DNA of 64,000 nucleotides from Deltaproteobacteria bacterium HGW-Deltaproteobacteria-18 (GCA_002841885.1 PHBE01000012.1:82146-146145), one strand, 5' to 3'; positions 1 through 9,174 are shown, counted from the stretch's first letter. Made by a program: numbers and translations. Notes: generated by a model from the sequence alone, not told the origin.

Positions 1-21
1 TGAATCGTCATCGCTCCAAAA

Positions 22-56
22 GAGCTTAAGGTTTAAACAGCCTCAAGCTCCTTTTT
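22..56. terminator. Bidirectional hairpin terminator at window start
   Basis: Positions 22-31 pair with 41-50 (one mismatch) around a 9-base loop. A T run follows at 52-56, and an A run precedes the stem, which is a T run on the other strand. It would stop minus-strand transcription leaving the C39-like lipoprotein gene and any plus-strand gene entering from the left. Confidence 0.6.
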
Positions 57-113
57 CTTGTGTGGGTTTGGCGCCGCATAATCGCCCCTTGATTAGCCAA
101 ATGCGGGAATATC

Positions 114-725
114 TTACTTATCTGGAAAAAGAATGAATGCAGATTGTTTGTATCTTCCCTTAGGATATGTCAAATTCGCCCACCAATTGTCCTTAAAATA
201 CTGATATTTTTTTCTGTAAATAAATGACTTACTCGGATCTCTTATATACAAATCATCTTTATCGTATCCTATTACTACCACAGCGTGAGATGTGTTGCCA
301 AAGAAATCTCGGATGTTAACTACGACTGGGACACCGTGAGCGATGTATCTGCGAATTTCGTCTGTACTTATATTGTTACGAAACTCAAACTCAGTAAATC
401 CATAAGCTTTCGCTGCCTTTTTTAGCCCGAACATATCGTTTCCAAAGCGAAGTACATCATTGCTGCTCGAACCTGAGGCCTTCCATACTTCTTTCGGATC
501 GTAGATCTTCTTGTCGTAGAAAGACATTACCATCGCAAGTGATGTTGTGGCGCATGAATAATTATCACGCTGTTGAACCAGAGGAACATCCAGATGTGCT
601 TTTTCTGGAATGTTGTCATTGTCCGGTATTCTGGCAGTTTTTGAAGTGCATCCGGAAGCGAAAAGAAAAAATGTGATGATGAGCAACCCGTTCACAACGC
701 GCGCAATATTGCCTTTTGACATCAT
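114..725 (-). CDS. C39-like peptidase lipoprotein
   Basis: A 203-residue secreted cysteine-peptidase-like protein. The N terminus has a basic stretch, a hydrophobic segment and a lipobox ending at Cys26 (FASGC), so it is probably a membrane-anchored lipoprotein. The papain-like C39 signature is present: Gln52 six residues before Cys58 in SCATTSLAMV, His147 in SHAVVVIGYD, and Asp163 in IRDPS. C39 domains cleave double-glycine leaders or, in stand-alone lipoproteins like this one, have unknown substrates. The start at 725 is chosen because AGGAG lies 7 bases upstream; an ATG at 722 is the alternative and longer starts lack a ribosome site. It stands alone on the minus strand, so the context gives no substrate. 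Confidence 0.75.
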   Translation of the reverse strand: MMSKGNIARVVNGLLIITFFLFASGCTSKTARIPDNDNIPEKAHLDVPLVQQRDNYSCATTSLAMVMSFYDKKIYDPKEVWKASGSSSNDVLRFGNDMFGLKKAAKAYGFTEFEFRNNISTDEIRRYIAHGVPVVVNIRDFFGNTSHAVVVIGYDKDDLYIRDPSKSFIYRKKYQYFKDNWWANLTYPKGRYKQSAFILFPDK

Positions 726-1485
726 TTGCATGCTCCTGTCGCAAGTTTTTTTGAAAGGTCTGCATGTCAAAAATATGCGTATTTTTCAAGACAATATTTC
801 CTGCCTGTGTACTCTATATTCCTGAAACTCTTTCTTTTTCCGCTCTCGGTGACACAGGGCGTTTGGAATAGAGACGTGCTTCGAGCCCCTTCGACCCCGC
901 CATATGAAAGCAAAGGATCTCAGTCGAAAGGCTGTGATCCCTTGTTTCGTTGTGGATTTGCGCTCCGCGGTTGACGCATCAAGGAGAGCCATCCAGCAGC
1001 GGGTGGTTTTTTTCGCTCACGCCCGCTTGTCTGACAATCATTCCAAAAACCGTGAAATCCCCCGCCTCTGCCAGCTGATGTGCGCGTAGTGTACGAAACG
1101 CAATCCGCGAAAAACATCCCTCATACTCCGGTCCGCGTGCAAAAAACACTTCCAACCTCTAGAAATATAATAATTTTAAAAAACTTTGCCGCAGACTCAA
1201 TTTCTGCTTTGACGAGAAAAATTTCTAGGGGTATTGTTTAATCAAACAACCAGTTTTTGTTCCGTGCTTTTTTTCACATGGGCTCCGGGTCATCCGGCAG
1301 GAAACGCATCTGGTTGAGACAGTCCGATGGAGGGCTCCCATGCACACGCTCGCGAACGCATCACGCAGGCAGGCCTTCAGGGCAAATCGAAACGGGAAAA
1401 TCTTCCCCGGGTGCCGGGGTTCATATTCGCCATCCTTGTGAACGGGCGTTCATCAGGATCAACCTTTTCCGGATAGGAGACATTC
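726..1485. other. Intergenic region upstream of coo operon
   Basis: No open frame here looks coding. The stretch holds an imperfect hairpin at 915-940 (GGATCTCAG pairs with CTGTGATCC except for one mismatch, 8-base loop), an AT-rich block near 1160-1255, and an inverted repeat at 1156-1231. It must carry the coo promoter. I searched by eye for a sigma-54 -24/-12 pair and for a CooA-like TGTC-N6-GACA palindrome and found neither. Confidence 0.5.
1156..1231. promoter_or_regulatory. Widely spaced inverted repeat before cooM
   Basis: CCTCTAGAAAT at 1156-1166 is the reverse complement, with one mismatch, of ATTTCTAGGGG at 1221-1231. The 54 bases between are AT-rich. The arms could be two operator half-sites or the base of an RNA stem in the cooM leader. 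The site lies about 255 bases upstream of the cooM start. The function is inference. Confidence 0.3.
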
Positions 1486-4400
1486 ATGCAACTGACCATC
1501 ACGCTCGTTACGCTCGTTGGCGCCGTGATCGCTCTCGGATGCGAATGGCTGGCGATCAGATCGCTTCATGACCTCAAAAAGGTCCTGACATATTCAACCC
1601 TTGCCCAGCTCGGATATGTACTGATCGGTGTGAACCCGGCCGCGGCCGACGGTTTCGCCGGTGCCGGGCTGCACCTGTTTTTCCAGGCTTCGTCCAGGCT
1701 TCTGTGGTACATCTGCCTGCGCAGGCTGGCGGGACCGCGGAATGATTTCACCTTCAAGGCGGTCTGCGCGGCCGGAGCCCGTCTTCCACTCACGGCGATG
1801 CTCATGGGCTTTGCCATGTTCACGGCCATAGGCCTTACGCCGTTCACCGCTCCTCCCGGCAAGGCCATGCTGCTTCTGGCGGCCATGGAGGGCGGCCACC
1901 TTCTCGCGGGGCTTCTGCTGGCCGCAGCCGGGACCATCGCCGTCGTGTACACGGTGCGCATCATCCACGGCGCATGTCAGCCCCATACCCGAAACGCCGA
2001 AGAGGAAGGCGCGACGGAATCAGGCCGGACAAGCGGCATCGTCCTGGCCGGGGCGCTGGCTCTGGCCTGTCTGCTCGCCGGGCCGCTTTTCAACATGACG
2101 GGGAGCCTGCTCCCGGGCATGTCGACCGGCACGGCCGCGCAGCACGGTTGGTCATACTCGGTCATGCTCCCCTATCTGGGAGCATTCGCCATGGTGGCGG
2201 TCGTCCGCCTTCTGCCCGCCCTGACCGGCCCGAGCGCCATGGTTCTGGCTGCCGCGACCGTCGCCGCCGCGATTGCGGAGCCGACCGCAGACCCGGTGCT
2301 CCGGCTGTTCGTCCTGCTCTTTGCCCTGGGCGGCGGCGTCATCGTCGTCTATTCCACCGGCTATATCGGCACGGAAAAGGGCGCGGACAAATACTACTTC
2401 TTCCTGTTCATCATGCTCGCCTCGCTGATCGGACTGGCCAGGGCGCAGAACTCCGAGGTCTTCCACGGCTGTTTCGAGCTCATGACCTTTTCGTCCTACA
2501 TGCTCGTGATCCACAAGCGCACCCGCGAATCCCTCGATGCGGGCGCGAAATATCTGATCATGTGCGTCGGAGGCGCCAATTTCATGCAGATCGGTCTGCT
2601 GGCCCTGGACTCGGCGGGCATGCACGGCGGCCTGAACCAGATGGCCGGCGCTCTTGCGGCCTACAGCCCGCTTACCGCGGCCTGCGTGACCCTCGCCCTG
2701 CTGGCCGGTTTTGCCGTGAAGGCCGGCTTCTTCCCCGCGCATTCCTGGCTTCCCGCCGCGCACCCCGTCGCCCCGTCCTCCATTTCCGCGCCCCTGTCGG
2801 GCCTGCTGACCAAGGCCGGCATCATGGGGGTGGTCTTCGTCGTGGCGGCCGTGGCGGCCAATCCGGCAGGAAACGGGCACTGGATTCTGGGCCTTCTGAC
2901 CATCATGTCCGTGGTCACCTTTCTCCTTGGCGAGCTGATGGCCCTGATGCAGCAGGACATCAAGCGCATGCTCGCCTACTCCACCCTGGCCCAGATCGGT
3001 GAAATCGGCCTGATCCTGAGCCTGGGCACCTATGCCGCCACCACCGGCGCCCTGGCCCATGTGGTCAACCACGCCATCATGAAGGACCTCCTCTTCCTGG
3101 CGGCAGGCGGCTTCATCATGCGTGCGGGCAGCCAGCAACTTCAGGACCTGGCCGGACTGGGCAAGGCCATGCCCTTTGCCGGCGCGTGCATGGCCGTCGG
3201 GCTTGTCTCCATCATGGGCCTGCCGCCCATGGGCGGATTCTTCAGCAAGTTCCTGATGCTCAAGGCGGCCATGGATGCCGGACAGGTCTGGATGGCCGTG
3301 CTCATCTTCGCCGGCAGCGTGGCCGGCTGCGTGTACTACGGGCGCATCATCAAGACCCTGTTCTTCACCGGCTACGAAGAAAAGCCCCTCGAGGGGCTGC
3401 CCCTGGGCATGAACCTGGGCATCGGCGTCCTGGCCGCCCTGACCCTGGCTTCGGGCCTTTTCCCGACCCAGTGGGTATCCCTCGTCCTGCCCGCGGCGAC
3501 AGCGCTTTTCCCCGCGGGGGGGACGCTGCCCGACGTCGCCATCGGCTGGTCCCCGGTCGCGATCCTGCCGCTGCTGGGCGCCGTGTACGCCCTGGTCATG
3601 CGCGGCGATCTGAAGAAGAGCGCCTTGGTCGCCACGGGCAGCGTGCTGCTGGCCCTGGTCGCCGCGCTGCTCCCCGGGGGCTTCGAAACCAGCCTGCAGC
3701 GCTATTTCGCAATCCTCGTCCTGGCGCTGGGAGCCCTGAACCTCTTCTACTGCGCCGGGTACATGTCCCACAGCCGCACGACCTGGCGCTTCCTGGCCGT
3801 CTTCCTGACCATGCTGAGCGGCCTGGTGGGCATGACCACAGCCAGCTCCCTCCTGACCTTCTTTTTCTTCTGGGAAGTCATGAGCAGCTGGCCGCTCTTC
3901 TTCGTCATCATCCATGAGGAGACGCCCGCAGCCCTGGCCGAGGGCACCAAGTACTTCCTGTTCAACATCATCGGCGCATCCGTGCTCTTCCTCGGCATGC
4001 TCCACCTCGGACACGCCAGCGGCGGCTTCGGCTTCGGCGACATCATCGCCACGGTCGGCTCCACGCCCGCCGGGGTCTGGCTGCCCGGCATGGTCCTGAT
4101 GGCCGTCGGGATGCTCATGAAGGCGGCCATGCTGCCGGTGCGCATCGACTGGCAGATGCACCCGCCCACCGCGCCCACGCCCGTCAGCGGCTACATCTCG
4201 GCCATGCTGCTCAAGAGCGGCCCCTTCGGAATACTGCTGCTGCGCTTCGTCTTCGCCCAGCACGTCAGCGCCGACGCCGCCCCCGCACTGGATGCCGTCA
4301 TGTACGTCGGCGCCTGGATCGGCGGCATCACCATCCTCTACGCCGCCGTGCAGGCACTGCTGCAGACGGGGATCAAGGAGATGCTCATCTATTCCACGGT

Positions 4401-5223
4401 CAGCCAGCTCGGCTACATCGTGCTCGGCATCTGCCTGGGCACGTCGCTGGGCGTCAGCGGCGGCCTGCTGCATCTCTTCAACCACATGCTCTTCAAGGAC
4501 CTGGCCTTCCTCTGCGCCGGGGCGCTGATGTTCGCCAGCCACGCCCACAACCTCGAAGAACTCGGCGGCATGGGCCGCAGGATGCCCGTCACCTTCCTGT
4601 GCTTCAGCGTGGCCCTGTTCTCGGCCGCGGGCATGCCGCCCTTCAACGGGTTCAGCTCGAAACTCATCCTCTACCACGCCCTCATCGAACGCGGCGAGAT
4701 CATCCTGGCCATCATCTCCATCCTCGCCAGCGTGATCACCCTGGCCTACTTCCTGAAATTCATGCACGGCGCGTTCTTCGGACAGCTCTCGCCGGCCGCG
4801 GCCCACGCCGAGGAAGTCGGCCCAATGATGCGCATCCCGCTGGTCATCCTGGCGGGCCTGTGCCTGCTGACCGGCATCTTCCCGGGCATCGCCCTGATGC
4901 CCATCGCCGCGCTGGAGACCACGCTGGGGCTGACGCCGCCCCCGGTCACCCTGGCGGGCATCGCCAGCGGACCCGGATCCTGCGACATGACCCTGCTGAG
5001 CTTCATGTTCTTCCTCACCGGGTTCGGCATATGGAGCGTTGTTTCACGACTCGTCGCCGGACGGGTGCGGCGAACGGCCATTCATACCTGCGGCGAGACA
5101 AGCGTGAACCAAACCTTCACCCATGTCGGCGCCGGCAACCTGTATGCGGCTCCGCTGCAGATGCTGACGTCGATGTCCAAAGGTTACCTGACCCTCAAGC
5201 GTTTTGGAGGACAGCATGACTAA
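1486..5223 (+). CDS. cooM: CooM, giant fused ion-pumping subunit of CO-type hydrogenase
   Basis: A 1245-residue membrane protein of the NuoL/M/N (Mrp antiporter) family, the ion-translocating part of an energy-converting [NiFe] hydrogenase. It holds three antiporter units in a row. Residues 1-180 are only the C-terminal half of a unit. The second (about 215-625) keeps Glu331, Lys412, His529 and Lys533. The third (about 690-1100) keeps Glu797, Lys879, His1000 and Lys1004. A cytoplasmic-type tail follows. The length matches CooM of Rhodospirillum rubrum as I recall it. The start at 1486 has GGAG 6 bases upstream and an in-frame TAG four codons before it, so the short first unit is not a mis-called start. 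It is the first gene of an operon with cooK, whose start overlaps its stop. Confidence 0.93.
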   Translation: MQLTITLVTLVGAVIALGCEWLAIRSLHDLKKVLTYSTLAQLGYVLIGVNPAAADGFAGAGLHLFFQASSRLLWYICLRRLAGPRNDFTFKAVCAAGARLPLTAMLMGFAMFTAIGLTPFTAPPGKAMLLLAAMEGGHLLAGLLLAAAGTIAVVYTVRIIHGACQPHTRNAEEEGATESGRTSGIVLAGALALACLLAGPLFNMTGSLLPGMSTGTAAQHGWSYSVMLPYLGAFAMVAVVRLLPALTGPSAMVLAAATVAAAIAEPTADPVLRLFVLLFALGGGVIVVYSTGYIGTEKGADKYYFFLFIMLASLIGLARAQNSEVFHGCFELMTFSSYMLVIHKRTRESLDAGAKYLIMCVGGANFMQIGLLALDSAGMHGGLNQMAGALAAYSPLTAACVTLALLAGFAVKAGFFPAHSWLPAAHPVAPSSISAPLSGLLTKAGIMGVVFVVAAVAANPAGNGHWILGLLTIMSVVTFLLGELMALMQQDIKRMLAYSTLAQIGEIGLILSLGTYAATTGALAHVVNHAIMKDLLFLAAGGFIMRAGSQQLQDLAGLGKAMPFAGACMAVGLVSIMGLPPMGGFFSKFLMLKAAMDAGQVWMAVLIFAGSVAGCVYYGRIIKTLFFTGYEEKPLEGLPLGMNLGIGVLAALTLASGLFPTQWVSLVLPAATALFPAGGTLPDVAIGWSPVAILPLLGAVYALVMRGDLKKSALVATGSVLLALVAALLPGGFETSLQRYFAILVLALGALNLFYCAGYMSHSRTTWRFLAVFLTMLSGLVGMTTASSLLTFFFFWEVMSSWPLFFVIIHEETPAALAEGTKYFLFNIIGASVLFLGMLHLGHASGGFGFGDIIATVGSTPAGVWLPGMVLMAVGMLMKAAMLPVRIDWQMHPPTAPTPVSGYISAMLLKSGPFGILLLRFVFAQHVSADAAPALDAVMYVGAWIGGITILYAAVQALLQTGIKEMLIYSTVSQLGYIVLGICLGTSLGVSGGLLHLFNHMLFKDLAFLCAGALMFASHAHNLEELGGMGRRMPVTFLCFSVALFSAAGMPPFNGFSSKLILYHALIERGEIILAIISILASVITLAYFLKFMHGAFFGQLSPAAAHAEEVGPMMRIPLVILAGLCLLTGIFPGIALMPIAALETTLGLTPPPVTLAGIASGPGSCDMTLLSFMFFLTGFGIWSVVSRLVAGRVRRTAIHTCGETSVNQTFTHVGAGNLYAAPLQMLTSMSKGYLTLKRFGGQHD

Positions 5224-6175
5224 TATTCTGGAAGCGACCTTCGCCATCCTGATCTTCCCGGGCGGCCTGTTCGCCCTGGCCCTGGGCCTGATGCTCAAGG
5301 GCGTAGACAGAAAGTTCTATGCCCGCCTGCAGCGCCGGGTCGGCCCGCCCGTCATCCAGCCGGCTCTCGACATCATCAAGCTGTGCACCAAGGAGACCAT
5401 GATCCCCGACAGCGCAAGCGCCGCAGCCTTTCAGCTGGCGCCGATGCTCGGACTGACGGGCGTGCTGGTCACCGCCGCCGTGATGCCCATCGGCGGCGTC
5501 TGGAGCGGCGTGACCGGCCTGGGCGACCTGCTGATCCTGCTGTACCTGCTGCCCATCCCGGCCATGGCCATGATGCTGGCCGGCGGCGCATCGAGCTCCC
5601 CCTACGGCGCGCTGGGCTTCTCGCGCGAGATGTGCCTGATGTTCGCCTACGAGATGCCGCTCATCGCCTCGTTCCTGGCGGTCGCCGTGCGCGTGGGCGG
5701 GGCGGACGGGGCGGCACTGTCCCTCGATGCCATCATGTCCTACCAATACCTGCACGGCCCGCTGCTGCTGGACCCGGTCATGATTCCCGCGGTCCTGGCC
5801 CTGCTGGTTTTCATTCCGGGCACCATGGCCAGCGGCCTGTTCGACATCCCCGAGGCGGAACCGGAAGTCATCGAGGGGCCGCTGCTCGAATACTCCGGCC
5901 CGCTGCTGGCCGTCTTCAACCTCATGAGCGCCGTGAAGCTCACGGTGGTGCTCCAGCTGGCCGTGGCCCTCATCTGCCCCAATCCCATCGGCGGGAGCGT
6001 GGTGGTCAACCTCGCCTGGCATGTCTTCAAGTGCCTGGCGCTCCTGCTCGTGTCGGTCACCTGTTTCCGGGCCGCGACCGGACGGCTGCGCCTGGACCAG
6101 GGATTCTCGTTTTTCGTCAAGTACACATCACCACTGGCACTCGTCAGCCTCGGGCTGGCGGTCATGCTGCGATAG
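5216..6175 (+). CDS. cooK: CooK, NuoH-like membrane subunit
   Basis: A 319-residue polytopic membrane protein of the NuoH/HycD/EchB family, which anchors the hydrogenase arm to the membrane and links electron transfer to the pump. Several hydrophobic helices alternate with short loops, and the acidic loop EPEVIEGPLLEYSGP is the family signature that faces the small subunit. The start at 5216 follows a GGAGG site 5 bases upstream and overlaps the cooM stop by 8 bases, which suggests coupled translation. cooL follows 12 bases downstream. Confidence 0.93.
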   Translation: MTNILEATFAILIFPGGLFALALGLMLKGVDRKFYARLQRRVGPPVIQPALDIIKLCTKETMIPDSASAAAFQLAPMLGLTGVLVTAAVMPIGGVWSGVTGLGDLLILLYLLPIPAMAMMLAGGASSSPYGALGFSREMCLMFAYEMPLIASFLAVAVRVGGADGAALSLDAIMSYQYLHGPLLLDPVMIPAVLALLVFIPGTMASGLFDIPEAEPEVIEGPLLEYSGPLLAVFNLMSAVKLTVVLQLAVALICPNPIGGSVVVNLAWHVFKCLALLLVSVTCFRAATGRLRLDQGFSFFVKYTSPLALVSLGLAVMLR

Positions 6176-6187
6176 GAAGGGTTCACC

Positions 6188-6643
6188 ATGCTCAAATTCA
6201 TGTCCAAACTCGCTCCGCGCTCACCGTGGATTTACCGGATCAATGCCGGTTCCTGTAACGGCTGCGACGTGGAAATGGCCACGGCGGCGCTTATCCCGCG
6301 CTACGATGTGGAACGCCTGGGCTGCAAATACTGCGGAAGCCCGCGCCATGCGGACGTGGTCCTCATTTCGGGCCCGTTGACCATGCGCGTGCGCGACCGC
6401 GTCCTGCGCGTCTACGACGAGATTCCCCACCCCAAGGTCACCGTGGGCATCGGGGTGTGCCCTGTTTCAGGAGGATGCTTCCGGGAAAGCTATTCCGTGG
6501 AGGCCGATATCAGCCGGTACATCCCCCTGGATGTCATCGTTCCCGGCTGTCCGCCGCGGCCCCAGGCCATTATCGACGGCATTGTCAAGGCAGTGGATGT
6601 TCTGCGTAACCGCATTGAGGAGGGCGTATGTTCCCGTTCTTGA
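6188..6643 (+). CDS. cooL: CooL, [NiFe] hydrogenase small subunit (NuoB-like)
   Basis: A 151-residue small subunit that should carry the proximal [4Fe-4S] cluster next to the Ni-Fe site of CooH. The ligands expected for group 4 hydrogenases and NuoB are visible: Cys23 and Cys26 in SCNGCD, Cys91 in GVCPVSGG, and Cys121 in PGCPPRP. An extra pair, Cys46 and Cys49, lies between them. There is no Tat signal, so it faces the cytoplasm as in other energy-converting hydrogenases. It overlaps cooX by 16 bases. Confidence 0.93.
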   Translation: MLKFMSKLAPRSPWIYRINAGSCNGCDVEMATAALIPRYDVERLGCKYCGSPRHADVVLISGPLTMRVRDRVLRVYDEIPHPKVTVGIGVCPVSGGCFRESYSVEADISRYIPLDVIVPGCPPRPQAIIDGIVKAVDVLRNRIEEGVCSRS

Positions 6644-7155
6644 AAATCATGGTCCGCAATCTGATTCAGGGCCCCGCGACCGATCCGTACCCCTTCGCCC
6701 CGGCGCAAACGCCCGCAAAATTCCGTGGCTGCGCCGAACACGATCCGGAAAAATGCATTCTGTGCGGCATCTGCCGCCATGTCTGCGCACCCGGCGCCAT
6801 ACAGCTGCGCCCCAGCGAAGACGGTTCCGGCATGCAGTTCGCGCTGTGGCACAATTCCTGTGTCTTTTGCGGCATGTGCGCCCATTACTGCCCCACCGGC
6901 GCGTTGAAGATGTCCACCAACTGGAAGCTCGCGCATCTTGGCGAAGAACGCTTCGACAACGCCATCGCCAATTTCATCCCGTTCGGCCAGTGCGCGGAAT
7001 GCGGCAAGAGAATCCAGCCGCGCCCCAAGGCCATCACCGACAGGCTCGGCGCCAACAACCCCGACCGCTTCCTGCTTTGCCCCGAATGCAAACGTACCAG
7101 CGTGGCCCGGCTGGCGTCCGAAGAACGCCGCAGCCACGCACAGGAAACCATATGA
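6628..7155 (+). CDS. cooX: CooX, two-cluster ferredoxin-type subunit
   Basis: A 175-residue iron-sulfur subunit of the NuoI/EchF type that wires the ferredoxin-side partner to CooL. It has two [4Fe-4S] motifs, Cys43-46-49-53 (CILCGICRHVC) and Cys78-81-84-88 (CVFCGMCAHYC), each followed by Pro or Ala as usual. The C-terminal third has two further CxxC pairs (Cys122/125 and Cys151/154) that look like a small zinc- or iron-binding knuckle. GAGGAGG precedes the ATG. It overlaps cooL by 16 bases and cooU by 4 bases (ATGA). Confidence 0.92.
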   Translation: MFPFLKIMVRNLIQGPATDPYPFAPAQTPAKFRGCAEHDPEKCILCGICRHVCAPGAIQLRPSEDGSGMQFALWHNSCVFCGMCAHYCPTGALKMSTNWKLAHLGEERFDNAIANFIPFGQCAECGKRIQPRPKAITDRLGANNPDRFLLCPECKRTSVARLASEERRSHAQETI

Positions 7156-7703
7156 AAAAAAATATAATCCACTCCGTAAATCAGGCCCTGTCCCAGCTCT
7201 GCGACCAGGACAACGTGCGCTGGTCATACGACGTGAACGGCAACGCCTTCGCCTGGATCACGCCCGGCTCCCCCGATACGCTGCGCACCATCGCCCCGGC
7301 CCTGGCCGGGCTGCAGGCCCGCCTGCTGACCATCACCGCCTACCGCAGGGACAAGTTCGGACGGGCGGAAGGCCGCGAGATCGCCTACCACTTCGACATC
7401 GACGGCGTGGTCGCCACGGTGACGGTCCTCCTGGATGACGAGTTCCCGCGGGTGCCGTCCATCGCCCACTGGTTCAAAAACGCCGGCTGGAATGAACGTG
7501 AATTCGCGGAACTCTACGGGATCGGGATCATCGACCATCCCAGCCCCGGCCGCCTGTTCGTCGACAAGGACCTTGACGCGGACATCCTTGACCGGTTGAT
7601 TCCGCTTTCGACCCTCATGAACGGCGCCTCGACCACAACCCTGTGGGAAAAGGTGTTCGCAGGAAAACAAATGCCTGACTGGGCCAAGGGAGAGCTGAAC
7701 TGA
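7152..7703 (+). CDS. cooU: CooU, NuoC-like subunit
   Basis: A 183-residue soluble subunit of the NuoC/HycE-N family that joins the large and small hydrogenase subunits. The diagnostic family block is present near the C terminus: FPRVPSIAHWFKNAGWNERE followed by FAELYGI and DHP. The start at 7152 overlaps the cooX stop as ATGA; longer upstream reading in this frame crosses cooX and is not real. Its own stop overlaps the cooH start by one base (TGATG), so cooX-cooU-cooH are translationally coupled. Confidence 0.92.
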   Translation: MKKNIIHSVNQALSQLCDQDNVRWSYDVNGNAFAWITPGSPDTLRTIAPALAGLQARLLTITAYRRDKFGRAEGREIAYHFDIDGVVATVTVLLDDEFPRVPSIAHWFKNAGWNEREFAELYGIGIIDHPSPGRLFVDKDLDADILDRLIPLSTLMNGASTTTLWEKVFAGKQMPDWAKGELN

Positions 7704-8797
7704 TGTCCACGACACCATCGACATACACCCTGCCGGTAGGACCGATGCATGTGGCCCTGGAAGAGCCCATGTACTTCAACATCCAGGTTGAGGGCGAAAC
7801 CGTACGCAGCGTGGACCTGGCCGCAGGCCATGTGCATCGCGGCATGGAAGCGCTGGCCATGAACCGCAACTATTTCCAGAACGTCACCCTGACCGAGCGC
7901 GTCTGCTCGCTGTGTTCCAACAGCCACCCCGCGACCTACTGCATGGCCGTGGAAAACCTGAGCGGCCTGTTTGTACCCGAACGGGCCAGGTACCTGCGCG
8001 TCATCGCCGACGAGGTCAAACGCGTGGCCTCGCACCTGTTCAACGTGGGCATCATGGCCCACCTCGTGGGTTTCGATTCCCTGTTCATGCATGTCATGGA
8101 AGTGCGCGAGATCATGCAGGACGCCAAAGAGGGCGTCTACGGCAACCGCATGAATCTCGGCCAGTGCGTCATCGGAGGCTGCCGTACGGACATCGACGCC
8201 GACACGGCCGCCTTTCTGCGCGGCCAGCTGGAGCAGCTCAAGCCCCAGCTCGACGAAATCCACGGCGTGTACGAGCGCGATCCGCTCATCCGCGCCCGGA
8301 CCCAGGGCATCGGAGTGCTGTCGCAGGAGGAGGCCATCCGTCACGGCGTGGTCGGGCCGGTGGCCCGCGCCTCGGGCGTGGTTTACGATATCCGCGCCAA
8401 GGCCCCGTACGCGGTCTACCCCGACCTCGATTTCGAGGTCCAGTCGGACACCAGGGGCGACGTGCACTCCCGTGCCCTCCTGCGCCTGCGCGAGGCCGCG
8501 GAGTCCGTCAGGATCATCGAGCAGTGCCTGGACATGATCCCGGACGGCCCCATCGCCGTGAGCGGCATGGTGACAGTTCCTCCGGGCGAATCCGTGGCCC
8601 GCACCGAAGCGCCGCGGGGCGAGGTGGTCTACTACCTCCGCTCCGACGGCTCCGATACGCCGCAGCGGCTCAAATGGCGCGTCCCGACCTACATGAACTG
8701 GGAGGCCCTGCAAGTGATGATGGCCGGCTGCCAGGTCGCCGACATCCCGCTCATCGTCAACAGCATCGACCCGTGCATTTCCTGCACGGAACGCTGA
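7703..8797 (+). CDS. cooH: CooH, [NiFe] hydrogenase large subunit
   Basis: A 364-residue catalytic subunit (NuoD-like). The nickel-iron site ligands are all visible: Cys68 and Cys71 in RVCSLCSNSH near the N terminus, and Cys358 and Cys361 in DPCISCTER at the C terminus. The protein stops two residues after Thr362, directly after the Glu-Arg where maturation proteases of other hydrogenases cut. There is thus no C-terminal extension to remove, which fits the absence of an endopeptidase gene in the operon. It should make H2 from electrons delivered through CooL and CooX, coupled to ion transport by CooM and CooK. Confidence 0.95.
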   Translation: MSTTPSTYTLPVGPMHVALEEPMYFNIQVEGETVRSVDLAAGHVHRGMEALAMNRNYFQNVTLTERVCSLCSNSHPATYCMAVENLSGLFVPERARYLRVIADEVKRVASHLFNVGIMAHLVGFDSLFMHVMEVREIMQDAKEGVYGNRMNLGQCVIGGCRTDIDADTAAFLRGQLEQLKPQLDEIHGVYERDPLIRARTQGIGVLSQEEAIRHGVVGPVARASGVVYDIRAKAPYAVYPDLDFEVQSDTRGDVHSRALLRLREAAESVRIIEQCLDMIPDGPIAVSGMVTVPPGESVARTEAPRGEVVYYLRSDGSDTPQRLKWRVPTYMNWEALQVMMAGCQVADIPLIVNSIDPCISCTER

Positions 8798-8812
8798 GTA
8801 TTCGGGACGCCC

Positions 8813-9166
8813 ATGCACGAATCCACCCTGGCCATGAACATTCTCGAGATCGTCGTCGACCAGGCCGCAAGGGCCCAGGCGCCGGCGGTGCACCGGGTGG
8901 ATCTGTGCGTGGGCGAATTCGCGGGAGTGGAGGCCACGACCCTCGTCTCCTGCTTTGCCATGCTGGCTGAAGGAACCCTTGCGGAAAAGGCCGGACTGGA
9001 GATCGAACGCATCCCGGCCACCGGAATCTGCAACCTGTGCGGCGCAGCCGCGTCGCGCCAGGGCAGGATCTTCCGGTGTCCGGTCTGCGAAACGTCAACG
9101 GTCAGGCTTGTCACCGGACGTGAAATGTACGTGAAGAGCATCGAAGTGGAAAACCCATCGCAGTGA
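8813..9166 (+). CDS. hypA: HypA, nickel insertion chaperone
   Basis: A 117-residue nickel metallochaperone for the [NiFe] site of CooH. It begins MHEST, giving the conserved His2 nickel ligand, and has the structural zinc site Cys73-Cys76 and Cys89-Cys92 (CNLC and CPVC separated by 12 residues). It sits 15 bases after cooH inside the operon, which suggests a dedicated copy. No hypB or other hyp genes are in the window, so the remaining maturation proteins must be elsewhere. Confidence 0.93.
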   Translation: MHESTLAMNILEIVVDQAARAQAPAVHRVDLCVGEFAGVEATTLVSCFAMLAEGTLAEKAGLEIERIPATGICNLCGAAASRQGRIFRCPVCETSTVRLVTGREMYVKSIEVENPSQ

Positions 9167-9174
9167 GGGAAAAT

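Noticed and set aside
1257..1571. 104-codon frame overlapping the cooM start
   Set aside because: Arg/His-rich, overlaps cooM in another frame and has no ribosome site.
2152..4806. 884-codon open frame antisense to cooM
   Set aside because: It has a His/Gln/Gly/Asp-rich, repetitive composition typical of the opposite strand of GC-rich membrane-protein genes, no ribosome site, and lies entirely inside cooM, whose motifs are certain.
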